Of a stretch of 64,000 nucleotides of DNA, positions 47,883-57,906 are shown piece by piece. The DNA comes from Micromonospora endolithica (GTDB taxonomy: Bacteria; Actinomycetota; Actinomycetes; Mycobacteriales; Micromonosporaceae), in the NCBI RefSeq assembly GCF_003626595.1, contig NZ_RBAK01000001.1:682001-746000 (forward strand), given 5' to 3'. How positions within the stretch are numbered: the first letter of the stretch is position 1; every line of letters begins with the position of its first letter. The position numbers and the translations under genes were made by a program. The notes beneath the pieces are model-generated. The model was not told the DNA's origin and did not search any database. It worked only from the letters and a program-made list of their open reading frames with translations.

Positions 47883-48629
47883 CTACCGCAGCGTGGGACG
47901 CATTCCGAGCAACGCGCTTCCGACGCGGACATGTGTCGCGCCGTAACGGATCGCAGTTTCCAGGTCGCCACTCATTCCGGCGGAGAGCGCGGTCGCCCCC
48001 GGATGGACGGCGCGAAACGCCTCGGCCACCTCGGCGAGCCGGGCGAAGGCCCGGTCCGGCTCCCACCCCAGCGGCGCCACCGCCATCAGGCCGGCCAGCC
48101 GCAGCCCGTCCCCACCGGCCACCGCCTCGGCCACCGCGGCCAGGCCGGCGTCCGGGTCGGCCGTGTCCGGCAGCGCGCCGCCCCGGGCGGCGTCGGCGTC
48201 GATGCTCACCTGGACCAGCACGTCCAGCGGCCGGTCCCGGCCGGACACCGAGGCGGCGTCCAGCGCCCGGGCCAGCCGGACGCTGTCCACCGAGTGCACC
48301 ACGTCGGCGTAGCGGACCACCGACTTCGCCTTGTTCCGCTGGAGCTGGCCGACGAAGTGCCAGCACGGGTCCGCCCCGGCCGCGGCCACCTCGGCGGCCT
48401 TCGGCGCCGCCTCCTGGTCGCGGTTCTCGCCCACGTCGGTGACGCCGAGGGCGGCCAGCGCCACCACGTCACCGGCCGGGTAGGTCTTGGTGACCGCGAT
48501 CAGGGTCACCTCGGCGGGGTCCCGACCGGCGGCGGCGCAGGCGTCGGCGATCCGGGAGCGTACGCCGGCCAGGCCGGCCGCGATCTCGGCGCGCCGGTCG
48601 GGGCGTACCGGTGCTGGGCTGTCGGTCAT
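47883..48629 (-). CDS. YggS-family PLP homeostasis protein
   Basis: 248 residues, a fold-type III PLP-binding protein that buffers pyridoxal phosphate; no enzyme activity is known. PLP lysine is in LIAVTKTYPAGD; GENRDQEAAPKA and WHFVGQLQRNKAKSV are family motifs, and GMSGDLETAIRYGATHVRVG binds the phosphate. It starts only 9 bp after ftsZ stops; the pgeF gene that usually lies between ftsZ and yggS is absent. Confidence 0.94.
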   Translation of the reverse strand: MTDSPAPVRPDRRAEIAAGLAGVRSRIADACAAAGRDPAEVTLIAVTKTYPAGDVVALAALGVTDVGENRDQEAAPKAAEVAAAGADPCWHFVGQLQRNKAKSVVRYADVVHSVDSVRLARALDAASVSGRDRPLDVLVQVSIDADAARGGALPDTADPDAGLAAVAEAVAGGDGLRLAGLMAVAPLGWEPDRAFARLAEVAEAFRAVHPGATALSAGMSGDLETAIRYGATHVRVGSALLGMRPTLR

Positions 48630-48638
48630 CGGGGTGAC

Positions 48639-49754
48639 TCAGGAACCGTTCTTGAGAAAGTCGGGCACGTCCACGTCGTCGAAGAGCACCCGGCGGGGCG
48701 ACTGCTGCGGCGGCGGCACGGTGCTCGGCGGCGTGATCGGCGCGCTCGGCTGGGTGGGCTGGTTCTGGTTGCTCTTGCGGGTCGGCTCCGCCGCCTTGTA
48801 GGCCGGGGTACCCCCGTCGAAGCCCGCCGCGATGACGGTGACCCGCACCTCGTCGCCGAGGGCGTCGTCGATGACCGCCCCGAAGATGATGTTCGCGTCC
48901 GGGTGGGCCGCGTCGGTGACCAGTTGGGCCGCGTCGTTGATCTCGAAGAGTCCCAGGTCGGAGCCGCCGGCGATGGAGAGCAGCACGCCCCGGGCGCCGT
49001 CCATGCTCTGCTCCAGCAGCGGGCTGGAGATGGCCGCCTCGGCCGCCTCCACGGCCCGGTTCTCACCCCGGGCGCTGCCGATGCCCATCAGCGCGCTGCC
49101 CGCCCCGCTCATCACGCTCTTGACGTCGGCGAAGTCCAGGTTGATCAGACCGGGGGTGGTGATCAGGTCGGTGATGCCCTGGACACCGGAGAGCAGAACC
49201 TGGTCGGCGGTGCGGAAGGCGTCCATCATGGAGATGTTGCGGTCGCCCAGCGCGAGCAGCCGGTCGTTGGGGATGACGATCAGCGTGTCGCACTGGTTGC
49301 GCAGTTCGTCTATTCCGGCCTCGGCCTGCACCTGCCGGCGCTTGCCCTCGAAGGAGAACGGCCGGGTGACCACGCCGATCGTCAACGCCCCCAGCTTGCG
49401 CGCGATGTTGGCCACCACGGGCGCGCCGCCGGTGCCGGTGCCGCCGCCCTCGCCGCAGGTCACGAAGACCATGTCGGCGCCCTTGAGCACTTCCTCGATC
49501 TCGTCGCGGTGGTCCTCGGCGGCGTTCTTGCCGACGTCCGGGTTGGCGCCCGCGCCCAGGCCACGGGTCAGTTCCCGGCCGACGTCGAGCTTCACGTCGG
49601 CGTCGCTCATCAGCAGCGCCTGCGCGTCGGTGTTGATCGCGATGAACTCGACGCCCTTGAGCCCAACCTCGATCATCCGGTTGACGGCGTTGACGCCGCC
49701 GCCCCCGATGCCGACGACCTTGATGACCGCCAGGTAGTTGTGCGGAGGTGTCAT
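48639..49754 (-). CDS. ftsZ: Cell division protein FtsZ
   Basis: 371-residue tubulin homologue that forms the Z ring. [18 protein letters not shown] begins the GTPase domain; the tubulin signature GGGTGTG is at 103-109; the T7 loop region reads [14 protein letters not shown] 50-residue Pro/Gln/Asn-rich linker ends in the conserved C-terminal peptide [13 protein letters not shown], which binds SepF. ATG 49754 was chosen as homology starts at [16 protein letters not shown] promoter lies in the ftsQ-ftsZ gap. Confidence 0.98.
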   Translation of the reverse strand: MTPPHNYLAVIKVVGIGGGGVNAVNRMIEVGLKGVEFIAINTDAQALLMSDADVKLDVGRELTRGLGAGANPDVGKNAAEDHRDEIEEVLKGADMVFVTCGEGGGTGTGGAPVVANIARKLGALTIGVVTRPFSFEGKRRQVQAEAGIDELRNQCDTLIVIPNDRLLALGDRNISMMDAFRTADQVLLSGVQGITDLITTPGLINLDFADVKSVMSGAGSALMGIGSARGENRAVEAAEAAISSPLLEQSMDGARGVLLSIAGGSDLGLFEINDAAQLVTDAAHPDANIIFGAVIDDALGDEVRVTVIAAGFDGGTPAYKAAEPTRKSNQNQPTQPSAPITPPSTVPPPQQSPRRVLFDDVDVPDFLKNGS

Positions 49755-49861
49755 CTCCGGTCCTTTCCCTTCGAGATTGGCATGGGCCGACCCCACACGG
49801 CTTGGCCGGGATCGGTGGTCGACATGGACGGTCACCAGCGAGACCGAGGGAGAACCCTCAC

Positions 49862-49890
49862 CCTCTACTAGAGGCTTACAGTTATGTCAA
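49862..49890 (-). promoter_or_regulatory. Probable ftsZ promoter
   Basis: On the minus strand TTGACA (complement of 49885-49890) is followed by a 17-bp spacer and TAGAGG (complement of 49862-49867). The implied start site gives a leader of about 100 nt before ftsZ. The 247-bp ftsQ-ftsZ gap is locally AT-richer; ftsZ having its own promoters is established in Streptomyces. Confidence 0.65.
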
Positions 49891-50001
49891 CCACTGATCC
49901 TCTTCGGGGCAACGTAAGCGCCGCCGCCCGATGAGCCAAGGATCGCCCCCGGCGTGTCGCCGCCGGAGCGGGACACCTCACGCCCGGGCGGCGCGGACGA
50001 A

Positions 50002-50895
50002 TCACCGGAGGGTCACCACGTCGGGCACGCTGACGTCGATCCGGTCGGCGTCCCGGTCCAGCAGGGCGGTCGCCACCCGCGCCTTGTCCGCGCTCCGCGT
50101 CGCGTCGCCCCACACCACCTCCCGGCCACCACGCAACCGCAGCGTGATCCGGGCCAGCCCCTCCACCGTGACGTCCGCCAGCTCGTCGCGCAGCCGGGGG
50201 GTGAGGGCGGCGAGCACCTCCAGCGCGGCGCGGGTGTCCTGGTCGTCCGGCCCGGGCCGGGCGACGCGCACCACCGGCAGGCCGGCCGGTTGCTCCGGCA
50301 GGGTCCGGAAGACCACCCCGGCCGCGTCGACCACCACGAACTGCCCGTCGCGCGGGACGGTCGCCGCCGGCGTCCGCTCGGTCACGGTCACCACCAGGGC
50401 GTCCGGCCAGTCCCGGGTCACCGTGGCCCGCTGGACCGCGGGCAGCGCGCCGATCCGCCCTGCCGCGGCGGCCAGGTCGACCCGGGCCAGCGGGGTGCCG
50501 TCGGGCACCGCCGCCGCGTCCCGTACCTGCACCGGGGTGACCAGCTCGGCGCCGGCGACCCGGACCTCACGGACACCGAACAGGCCGGTGCCGAGCAGCG
50601 TCCAGGCGACCAGGCCGGCCAGCGCCAGCACACCGGCGGCGACCGCCCAGGGCAGCGCCGCGCGTACCCGCCGCTGCCGCGCCCGGGCCATGAAACGGCG
50701 GGTCGAGGCGGGCACCGCGTCGCTGCCGGCGCGTACCAGCTGCCACCGGCGGGCCGGACCACGCCGGCCGCCGCCGTCGCCGGAGGTGCGCCCGCCGCCG
50801 CCGGAGCCGCGCCCACGGGCCGGCCCGGCGCCGGTACGGCGACCGGTGCCGCCGTCCGCGCCGGTGGTACGCCCCCGCGCCGGTCCCGGACTCAT
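50002..50895 (-). CDS. ftsQ: Cell division protein FtsQ
   Basis: 297 residues, bitopic divisome protein. A Gly/Arg-rich cytoplasmic tail of about 80 residues, one helix (ALPWAVAAGVLALAGLVAWT), then the POTRA domain starting at GLFGVREVRVAGAELVTPVQ with RDWPDALVVTVTERTPAATV, and the FtsQ domain. Overlaps the murC stop by 4 bp. Confidence 0.94.
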   Translation of the reverse strand: MSPGPARGRTTGADGGTGRRTGAGPARGRGSGGGGRTSGDGGGRRGPARRWQLVRAGSDAVPASTRRFMARARQRRVRAALPWAVAAGVLALAGLVAWTLLGTGLFGVREVRVAGAELVTPVQVRDAAAVPDGTPLARVDLAAAAGRIGALPAVQRATVTRDWPDALVVTVTERTPAATVPRDGQFVVVDAAGVVFRTLPEQPAGLPVVRVARPGPDDQDTRAALEVLAALTPRLRDELADVTVEGLARITLRLRGGREVVWGDATRSADKARVATALLDRDADRIDVSVPDVVTLR

Positions 50896-52433
50896 CCGGC
50901 CGCGGGCGCCGTGCCGTTCCCGACCGGGCCGACACCCGGCACGGTCCCACCGATGGTGGTCGCCCCGCCGGCCACGCCGCCGGGTACCGTGCCGGCCGGC
51001 GCCGCCGGATCCGCGGTGCGGGCCGAGAGGGCGTCGAGCAACTGGTCACCCATCAGCGAGATGGGCGGCGCGCCCATGGTGACCACCACGTCGCCCGGCC
51101 GGGCCCGGTGGGCCACCTCGGCCGGCACCGCCTCCCAGGAGTCGACGAAGACCTTCCGCTCGGCCGGCAGGCCGATCGCCTCGACCAGCGCGGCCGACCC
51201 CTCCCCCGGGGCGCGCAGCTCGCCGGGGCCGAAGACCTCCAGCAGCACCACCTCGTCGGCGATCGCCAGGGCTTCGGCGATCTCGGTCTGCAGGTCCCGG
51301 GTGCGGTAGAGCCGGTAGGGCTGGAACACCACGATCAGCCGGCCGTCCCCGGCCACCTCACGCAACGTCTGCAAGGCCAGCGTCATCGACGTCGGGTGGT
51401 AGGCGTACTCGTCGTAGACCAGCACGTCGTCCGCGACACCCTTGCGCTCGAAACGCCGCCGCACGCCGGGGAACGCCGCGAGCGCGGCCTCCGCCGCCTC
51501 CAGCGGCAGGTTCAGCAGGTACGTGGCCAGCACCGCCGACGCGCTGTTGAGCCCCATGTGCCGCCCCGGCACCGGCAGCCGGAACTCGCCGAGCGACCGG
51601 CCGTCGATCCGGGCCAGGTAACGCACACCCCGGGCCGAGGAGGCGATCTCGGACAGCCGCAGGTCGGCGTCGGCCGCCTCGCCGTAGGTGTGCACCCGGC
51701 GTCCCTCGGCGCGCAGCGTCTCGGCCAGCCGGCGGCCCCCCGCGTCGTCGGCGCAGGTGATGATGAAGCCGTCCGGGTCGGTCAGCCGGGCGAACTCGGC
51801 GAACGTGGCCTCCAGGTTGGCCAGGTCGCCGTAGGTGTTGAGGTGGTCGGCCTCCACGTTGGTGATGATCGAGACGTACGGGCGGTAGATGAGGAAGGAA
51901 CGGTCGCTCTCGTCCGCCTCGACCACGAAGTACTCGCCGGTGCCGTGGTGTGCGCCCGAGCCCACCTCGGAGATCTCCCCGCCGATCACGAAGGACGGGT
52001 CCACGCCGGCCTGCTGGAGCACCATGGTGACCATCGAGGTGGTGGTGGTCTTGCCGTGGGTGCCGGCGACGGCGACCGTCCGCCGACCGGTCATCGCCGC
52101 GGCGAGGGCCTCGGAGCGGTGCAGCACCCGCAGGCCGCGCCGGCGCGCCTCGACCATCTCCAGGTGGTCCTGCGGGATCGCCGAGGAGTAGACCACGGTG
52201 TCCACGCCGTCGAGGTTGGACGCCTCGTGGCTCATGTGGATCGTCCCGCCGAGCGCCCGCATGCCGGCCAGCGACGGCCACTCCCGCAGCTCGCTGCCGG
52301 AGACCCGGATGCCCCGGGTGAGGAAGAGCCGGGCCAGGCCGCTCATGCCGACCCCGCCGACGCCGATGAGGTGGATGGTGCCAAGATCCTCGGCGGTGAG
52401 CGTGCCGGCCGGGGTGAACTGCGCGGTGTTCAT
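50892..52433 (-). CDS. murC: UDP-N-acetylmuramate-L-alanine ligase
   Basis: Adds L-Ala to UDP-MurNAc. 513 residues; N-terminal UDP-binding HLIGVGGVGMSGLARLF, the ATP loop GTHGKTT at 124-130, EADESDRSFL and PYRLYRTRDLQ in the C-terminal domain. The last 50 residues (Ala/Pro/Gly/Thr-rich) extend beyond typical MurC. Lies between murG (56 bp) and ftsQ. Confidence 0.96.
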   Translation of the reverse strand: MNTAQFTPAGTLTAEDLGTIHLIGVGGVGMSGLARLFLTRGIRVSGSELREWPSLAGMRALGGTIHMSHEASNLDGVDTVVYSSAIPQDHLEMVEARRRGLRVLHRSEALAAAMTGRRTVAVAGTHGKTTTTSMVTMVLQQAGVDPSFVIGGEISEVGSGAHHGTGEYFVVEADESDRSFLIYRPYVSIITNVEADHLNTYGDLANLEATFAEFARLTDPDGFIITCADDAGGRRLAETLRAEGRRVHTYGEAADADLRLSEIASSARGVRYLARIDGRSLGEFRLPVPGRHMGLNSASAVLATYLLNLPLEAAEAALAAFPGVRRRFERKGVADDVLVYDEYAYHPTSMTLALQTLREVAGDGRLIVVFQPYRLYRTRDLQTEIAEALAIADEVVLLEVFGPGELRAPGEGSAALVEAIGLPAERKVFVDSWEAVPAEVAHRARPGDVVVTMGAPPISLMGDQLLDALSARTADPAAPAGTVPGGVAGGATTIGGTVPGVGPVGNGTAPAAG

Positions 52434-52489
52434 GGATCAGGACCTTCCAGTCGCGGCGGACCGACCCGCCCGGTGGGTGGGCGACGCGG

Positions 52490-53596
52490 TCATCGGGCCA
52501 CCGCCTCGTAGACGTAGTTGAGCAGTGCCTCGTCGCCGTCGCGGCGGCCGTACGAGGCCGCGGCGGCACCCATCGCGTGCAGCCGGTGCGGGTCGCGGAT
52601 CAGCGGGATGACGTTCCGCTCCACCCAGTCCGGGGTCACCTCGGCGTCGTCGACCAGCAGTCCGCCACCGGCCTCCACCACCGGCAGCGCGTTGCGCTTC
52701 TGCTCCTGGTTGCTGTGCGGGTACGGCACGTAGACCGTGGGCAGCCCGATCGCGGCCACCTCGGCGCAGGTCATCGCGCCACCCCGGCCGAGCATCAGGT
52801 CGGCCGCCGCGTAGCCCAGCTCCATCTCGGACAGGTAGGGCAGCGTCACGTACGGCACCGGCAGGTCGGTGGGCACCGGCACCGGCTCGTTGCGGGCGCC
52901 GATCACGTGCAGTACCTGCACGCCGTTGCGGGCCAGTTCCTTGGCCGCCCCGGCGACCGCCAGGTTGATCGACCGGGCCCCCTGCGAGCCGCCGGCGACG
53001 AAGAGCACCGGCAGGTCGGGGCGGAGTCCGAAGTGGGCGCGGGCGGCGTTGCGCGCCGCGTACCGGTCCAGGCCGGCGATGCCGCGCCGCAGCGGCACGC
53101 CGACCACCCGGGCCTCGCGCAGCGACTCGGCCTGGGCGGGCTGGTGCGGGAAGCCGACCGCGACGTGCTTGGTGAACTTCATGCCGAGCCGGTTGGCCAC
53201 GCCCGGGGGCACGTTCACCTCGTGGATGACGATCGGCAGCTCGCGCCGCCACGCGGCCAGGTAGGCCGGCACCGAGACGTACCCGCCGAAGCCGACGACC
53301 ACGTCGGCGCGTACCTCGTCGATGACCCTGCCCGCCGCGCGGGCCGCGGTCCACATCCGGCCCGGCGTGCGCACCAGGTTCATGTTGACCGAGCGGGGCA
53401 GCTGGTAGGCCGGGATGGTCCGCAGGTCGTAGCCCTGCGGTGGGATCAGCTCGTTCTCCAGGCCCCGGGGTGTGCCCAGGCAGGTGATCCGGACGCCGGG
53501 GTCGTGCCGGCGCAGGCAGTCGGCGAAGGCGAGCAGCGGGTAGATGTGCCCTCCCGTGCCACCTCCCGCGAGCACCACCGAACGCAGCGGACCCAT
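52490..53596 (-). CDS. murG: MurG, lipid II-forming GlcNAc transferase
   Basis: Transfers GlcNAc to lipid I on the inner membrane face. 368 residues of GT-B fold: VVLAGGGTGGHIYPLLAFAD, VVGFGGYVSVPAYLAA, IVIHEVNVPPGVANRLG, VAGGSQGARSINLAV and DLMLGRGGAMTCAEVAAIGL with PYPHSNQEQKRNA. ATG shares one base with the ftsW stop (TGATG). Confidence 0.96.
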   Translation of the reverse strand: MGPLRSVVLAGGGTGGHIYPLLAFADCLRRHDPGVRITCLGTPRGLENELIPPQGYDLRTIPAYQLPRSVNMNLVRTPGRMWTAARAAGRVIDEVRADVVVGFGGYVSVPAYLAAWRRELPIVIHEVNVPPGVANRLGMKFTKHVAVGFPHQPAQAESLREARVVGVPLRRGIAGLDRYAARNAARAHFGLRPDLPVLFVAGGSQGARSINLAVAGAAKELARNGVQVLHVIGARNEPVPVPTDLPVPYVTLPYLSEMELGYAAADLMLGRGGAMTCAEVAAIGLPTVYVPYPHSNQEQKRNALPVVEAGGGLLVDDAEVTPDWVERNVIPLIRDPHRLHAMGAAAASYGRRDGDEALLNYVYEAVAR

Positions 53597-55143
53597 CAAC
53601 GTCTCCTCTCGTCCGCCGCCCCGCGTCGGCTCCGGTCACCCGGGACACCGCGCGGCACGGCCTGGTCGTCTCCGCGCCGCTCCCGTGCCCGGGGCACCGG
53701 CCCTCGGCCGGCGGGCGGCGTCGCCGGTCGGCGGCGCCGGCCGGGAAGCGGCGGCAACGGGGCCCACACTAGTCGGACCCACCGGGCCGGCGGACGGGCA
53801 TGCAGGGCTCTGGCCGCATCGGGTTCGGCGCGGGCGAACGAGGCGAGCATGCCGACCGCGGCGAGCGTGACGACCAGGGCACTTCCGCCGTCGGAGATGA
53901 ACGGCAGTGGCACGCCGGTCAGCGGCAGCAGCCCGATCACCCCACCGATGTTGATCACCGCCTGGCCGACCAGCCAGGCGGTCGCCGCGGCGGCGGCCAG
54001 CCGCCGGAACGGGTCGGCGACGCGGCGGGCGATGCGCAGACCGGTGTACGCGAGCACGGCGAACAGCGCGACCACCACGACGCACCCGACCAGGCCCAGT
54101 TCCTCGGCGATCACCGCGAAGATGAAGTCGTTCTCCGCCGCCGGCAACCGGCCCCACTTGAGGCTGCTCTTGCCCAGGCCGGTGCCGAACCAGCCGCCGT
54201 TCTCGATCGCGTACCGCGCCTGGGCCATCTGGTAGCACTGCCGGTCCCCGCACTCGTCCAGCGGAGGCGGGTCGACGAACATGGTCAACCGTTCCAACCG
54301 GTAGTTGTCCGCGCCCCGCTCGCCCGACCCGGCCCCGAGCGAGGCGACCGCCACCAACAGGCCGACGCCGATCAGACCGATCACGATCAGCGTGGCGAAC
54401 ACCCGCAGCCGCACCCCGGCCGCCCAGAGCAGGCCGACGACCAGCGCCAGCAGGCAGAGCATGGTGCCGAGGTCGTTGTAGCCGACCAGCACGAACAGCA
54501 GCCCGACCACCGGGAACAGCGGGGTGGCCAGCTCCCGCCACCAGCCCAGCTTGACGCCCTTGCGGGCGATCACGTCGGCGCCCCAGAGCACCAGGGCGAA
54601 CTTGGCCAGCTCCGACGGTTGCATCTGGATCGGGCCCAGGTGCAGCCAGAGCTGTTCGGCGTAGAGCGGTCCGACCCCGTCGACGTCGGCGATCGACTGC
54701 ACCGCGACCAGGGCGTTGAGCAGCAGCAGCAGCGCCACCGACACGCCGAGGGCCGGCCAGCCGACCACCCGGAACGTGCGGGCGGGCAGCCGCTGGCAGG
54801 CCCAGAACGCGACGATGCCGATCACCGCGAAGATCGTCTGCTTGGTCAGCGAGGTGGTGGCGCTGCCCCCCTGGGCGTAGTCCCGCACGCTGGTCACCGA
54901 GAAGACCATGGTCAGGCCGATCAGCAGCAGCAGACCGGCGCTGGCGAGCAGCAGGTAGTAGGAGGCCAGCGGACGGTCCAGCAACCCCCGCAGGGCGGCC
55001 AGCCCGCCCGCGGTGTCCAGGCCGCGCAGCGGCGCCGCGCCGCCGGGCTCCTCCGGCGCCCGCGCCGTTCCGGGTGACTCTCTGACCTCGATGCCGCGTT
55101 CCTCCCCCACACCGACATCATGGCCGCTGGCCGGCTCGCCCAC
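53596..55143 (-). CDS. ftsW: SEDS-family peptidoglycan polymerase FtsW
   Basis: Septal glycan polymerase working with FtsI. About 515 residues with ten helices between about 62 and 440; KSSLKWGRLPAAENDFIFAV and FISDGGSALVVTLAAVGM are SEDS signatures. Long hydrophilic tails at both ends; the C-terminal 70 residues are Arg/Pro-rich. The start is uncertain: GTG 55143 gives the longest protein, GTG 55110 is equally possible. Upstream is a 205-bp region with a repeat where murD is expected. Confidence 0.92.
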   Translation of the reverse strand: MGEPASGHDVGVGEERGIEVRESPGTARAPEEPGGAAPLRGLDTAGGLAALRGLLDRPLASYYLLLASAGLLLLIGLTMVFSVTSVRDYAQGGSATTSLTKQTIFAVIGIVAFWACQRLPARTFRVVGWPALGVSVALLLLLNALVAVQSIADVDGVGPLYAEQLWLHLGPIQMQPSELAKFALVLWGADVIARKGVKLGWWRELATPLFPVVGLLFVLVGYNDLGTMLCLLALVVGLLWAAGVRLRVFATLIVIGLIGVGLLVAVASLGAGSGERGADNYRLERLTMFVDPPPLDECGDRQCYQMAQARYAIENGGWFGTGLGKSSLKWGRLPAAENDFIFAVIAEELGLVGCVVVVALFAVLAYTGLRIARRVADPFRRLAAAAATAWLVGQAVINIGGVIGLLPLTGVPLPFISDGGSALVVTLAAVGMLASFARAEPDAARALHARPPARWVRLVWAPLPPLPGRRRRPATPPAGRGPVPRARERRGDDQAVPRGVPGDRSRRGAADERRR

Positions 55144-55174
55144 CCCCGCAACGCCGTCCTCGGCGTGTCGTGCG

Positions 55175-55231
55175 GTGCAAGGAAGGGCCCCCTGTTAACG
55201 CCTGCGGTAGAGGAAGGGCCCCCTGTTAACA
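55175..55231 (+). repeat. 57-bp dispersed repeat, copy C
   Basis: Begins GTGCAAGGAAGGG and ends CCCCCTGTTAACA, gap-free alignment with copies A and B. Both halves read GGAAGGGCCCCCTGTTAAC, making the internal dimer clearest here. It sits between mraY and ftsW, oriented against the operon, exactly in the interval where murD is absent. Confidence 0.85.
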
Positions 55232-55234
55232 GCC

Positions 55235-55274
55235 GGCGGCGGCACCACCGGCGCGGCGGCGGCACCACCGACGC
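55235..55274. repeat. 20-bp tandem duplication next to repeat copy C
   Basis: GGCGGCGGCACCACCGGCGC at 55235-55254 is followed directly by the same sequence with one change at 55255-55274. It adjoins repeat copy C in the mraY-ftsW gap and is a further sign of rearrangement at this place. Confidence 0.75.
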
Positions 55275-55348
55275 GGAAGTACGGCACCGCCCACGCGAGG
55301 CACGGCGGCGGGTGGGACCGCGCCGCCGTGCTCCGGGACGTAGACCGC

Positions 55349-56473
55349 TCAGCCGACGTTGGCGAGGAACTCGCTGTAGAACAGGCCCAGCGCGATGGCC
55401 ACGCCGATGCCGGCGATGATCCAGAACCGCACCACGATGTTGACCTCGCTCCACCCGGCGAGTTCGAAGTGGTGCTGCAACGGGGACATCCGGAACACCC
55501 GCTTGCCGGTGGTCTTGAACGAGATGATCTGGATGACCACGGACATCGTGATGATCACGAAGAGGCCGCCGATGATCGGCAGCAGCATGATCGTCCGGGT
55601 GGACATCGCCATACCGGCGATCAGGCCGCCCAGGCCCAGCGCGCCGGTGTCGCCCATGAAGATCCGGGCCGGCGAGGTGTTCCACCAGAGGAACCCGACG
55701 CAGGCGCCGGCCGCCGCCCCGGCGATCAACGCGATCTCCAACGGGTCCCGCACCGTGTAGCAGTACGCCTCGGTGTAGTTCGGGTCTGCGCACCAGTGCC
55801 GGTACTGCCAGAAGGCGATCAGCGCGTACGCCGCCAGCACCATCACCGAGGCGCCGGTGGCCAGGCCGTCCAGGCCGTCGGTGAGGTTGACGCCGTTCGT
55901 CGCGGCCATCACCACGAAGATGAAGACGATCACCGCGCCGACCTTGGTCAGCTCCAGTGCCGGGATGTCCCGGATGAAGCTCAGCGTGGTGCTGCCCACC
56001 GTCTCGGTGTTGGTCGCCTGCCCGTCGGCGTCGGTCATGCTGCTCGGGAAGTAGAGCGCCACCACGCCGAAGACCGCGCCGACCAGGATCTGGCCGAGCA
56101 GCTTGGCCCGCGCGCTCAGGCCGCCGCTGTGCCGCTTGCGGACCTTCAGGAAGTCGTCGATGAAGCCGACCGCGCCGGAGAAGACCATCAGGCCCAGCAG
56201 CACCAACGCCGTGATGGTCGGCTCGACCTGGGCGATCTGCGCGTCCGGCAGGGTGGTCAGCGCGAGGTGACCGGCGACGTACGCGATGACGGTGGCCAGG
56301 ATGAAGACCACCCCGCCCATCGTCGGCGTGCCCTTCTTGCCCATGTGCATCTGCGGGCCGTCGGTTCGGATCGGCTGACCGGCCTTGAGCCGGGTGAACA
56401 CCTTGATCGCGATCGGGGTGCAGAACAGCGAGACCAGGAAGGCGACCCCGACGGCGACGATGACCGCCCTCAC
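55349..56473 (-). CDS. mraY: Phospho-N-acetylmuramoyl-pentapeptide transferase
   Basis: Makes lipid I by moving phospho-MurNAc-pentapeptide to undecaprenyl phosphate. 374 residues, ten helices. [67 protein letters not shown] and [13 protein letters not shown] are the diagnostic cytoplasmic motifs. GTG overlaps the murF stop by 4 bp. Confidence 0.97.
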   Translation of the reverse strand: MRAVIVAVGVAFLVSLFCTPIAIKVFTRLKAGQPIRTDGPQMHMGKKGTPTMGGVVFILATVIAYVAGHLALTTLPDAQIAQVEPTITALVLLGLMVFSGAVGFIDDFLKVRKRHSGGLSARAKLLGQILVGAVFGVVALYFPSSMTDADGQATNTETVGSTTLSFIRDIPALELTKVGAVIVFIFVVMAATNGVNLTDGLDGLATGASVMVLAAYALIAFWQYRHWCADPNYTEAYCYTVRDPLEIALIAGAAAGACVGFLWWNTSPARIFMGDTGALGLGGLIAGMAMSTRTIMLLPIIGGLFVIITMSVVIQIISFKTTGKRVFRMSPLQHHFELAGWSEVNIVVRFWIIAGIGVAIALGLFYSEFLANVG

Positions 56474-57906
56474 GCGACGTCCCCTCCGGTCACGACCGCG
56501 GTCTCCCCGGCACCCGCGGGCCCGACGGCGGCGTCGGCGCGCAGCGCGTCGGCCACCTCCCAGGTGCGGTACCGGGAGCCCTTCACCAGGACGACGTCGC
56601 CCGGCCGTAGCTCGTCCCGCAGCACCTCGACGGCCGCCGCCTGATCGGTGAGCAGCACCGACTCTCCTCCCCAGTCACCTACCGATGTCGCGCCCTCGTG
56701 GATCGGCGCCGCCGGTTCGCCCACCACGAGCAGCCGGTCGACACCCAGCTCGGCCACCAGCCGGCCGACCTCCACGTGCCCCTCGTGCTCGTACGGGCCC
56801 AGCTCGGCCATGTAGCCGAGCACCGCGACGGTACGCCGGTCCCGCCCGATGCCGGCCAGCGCCCGCAGCGCCACGGCCGTCGAGGCGGGGTTGGCGTTGT
56901 ACGAGTCGTCGATCACGGTCACCCCGTCGACGCGTTCGAACACGTCCATCCGCCGGGTGGAGACCAGCCCCAACGCGCCCAGCGCGATCGCCAGCTCGGC
57001 CAGCGGCATGCCCAGTTCGCGGGCCACCGCCGCGGCGGCGAGGGTGTTGGAGACCTGGTGCCGCCCGGTCAGCCCGAGCCGCACCGGCGCGGTCCCCTCC
57101 GGCGTCACCAGCGTGTACGACGGCCGGCCCCGCTCGTCCAGCGTCACGTCCTCGGCGCGGATGTCGGCGTCGGCGGCCTCGCCGTACCGGACGATCCGGG
57201 CCCGGGTGCGGGTGGCCATCGCGGCGACCAGCGGGTCGTCGGCGTTGAGCACCGCCAGCCCGTCGGCCGGCAGGGCCTCGACCAGCTCGCCCTTGGCCAG
57301 CGCGATGCTCTCCCGGGACCCGAACTCGCCGATGTGCGCGACCCCGACGTTGAGCACCACCGAGATCCGGGGCGGCACCACGTCGCAGAGGTACCGCACG
57401 TGGCCGACCCCCCGGGCGCCCTTCTCCATGACCAGGTAGCGGGTCTCCGGTCCGGCCCGCAGGGCCGTCCACGGGTGCCCCAGCTCGTTGTTGAACGACC
57501 CGGGCGGCGCGACGGTCGGGCCGAGCCGGGCGGCGAGCTGGGCGATCAGGTCCTTGGTGGTGGTCTTGCCGGACGAGCCGGTCAGCCCGATCACGGTCAG
57601 CTCGGGCAGCCGGTCCACCACCGCCCGGGCCAGCCGGCCCATCGCGGCGAGCGCGTCGGCGACCAGCACCATCGGCACCCCGGGCACCTCGCGGGTGCCC
57701 AGCACGGCCACCGCGCCGGCGGACACCGACGCGGCGGCGTAGTCGTGGCCGTCGGCCTTCTCGCCGGCGAACGCCACGAACAGCGCCCCCGCGCCGACCT
57801 TCCGGGAGTCGAACTCGACCGTTCCGGTGACCCGCGCGTCCGGATCGGCGGCCACCAGCCGCCCGTCCACCGCGGCGGCCACCTCGGCCAGGGTCAGCGG
57901 GATCAC
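56470..57906 (-). CDS. murF: UDP-MurNAc-tripeptide-D-Ala-D-Ala ligase
   Basis: Adds D-Ala-D-Ala to complete the pentapeptide. 478 residues, three Mur domains; ATP loop TGSSGKT at 109-115, [27 protein letters not shown] and [20 protein letters not shown] are MurF-specific. GTG overlaps the murE stop and its own stop overlaps mraY. Confidence 0.96.
   Translation of the reverse strand: MIPLTLAEVAAAVDGRLVAADPDARVTGTVEFDSRKVGAGALFVAFAGEKADGHDYAAASVSAGAVAVLGTREVPGVPMVLVADALAAMGRLARAVVDRLPELTVIGLTGSSGKTTTKDLIAQLAARLGPTVAPPGSFNNELGHPWTALRAGPETRYLVMEKGARGVGHVRYLCDVVPPRISVVLNVGVAHIGEFGSRESIALAKGELVEALPADGLAVLNADDPLVAAMATRTRARIVRYGEAADADIRAEDVTLDERGRPSYTLVTPEGTAPVRLGLTGRHQVSNTLAAAAVARELGMPLAELAIALGALGLVSTRRMDVFERVDGVTVIDDSYNANPASTAVALRALAGIGRDRRTVAVLGYMAELGPYEHEGHVEVGRLVAELGVDRLLVVGEPAAPIHEGATSVGDWGGESVLLTDQAAAVEVLRDELRPGDVVLVKGSRYRTWEVADALRADAAVGPAGAGETAVVTGGDVA

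Noticed and set aside
47214..49871. An 885-codon open frame on the + strand
   Set aside because: Antisense to sepF, yggS and ftsZ; composition is that of a shadow frame with no recognisable domain.
53800..55077. A 425-codon open frame on the + strand in the ftsW region, considered as a relocated murD
   Set aside because: It is antisense to ftsW, rich in Arg, Gln and His, and has no Mur ligase motif such as an ATP loop.
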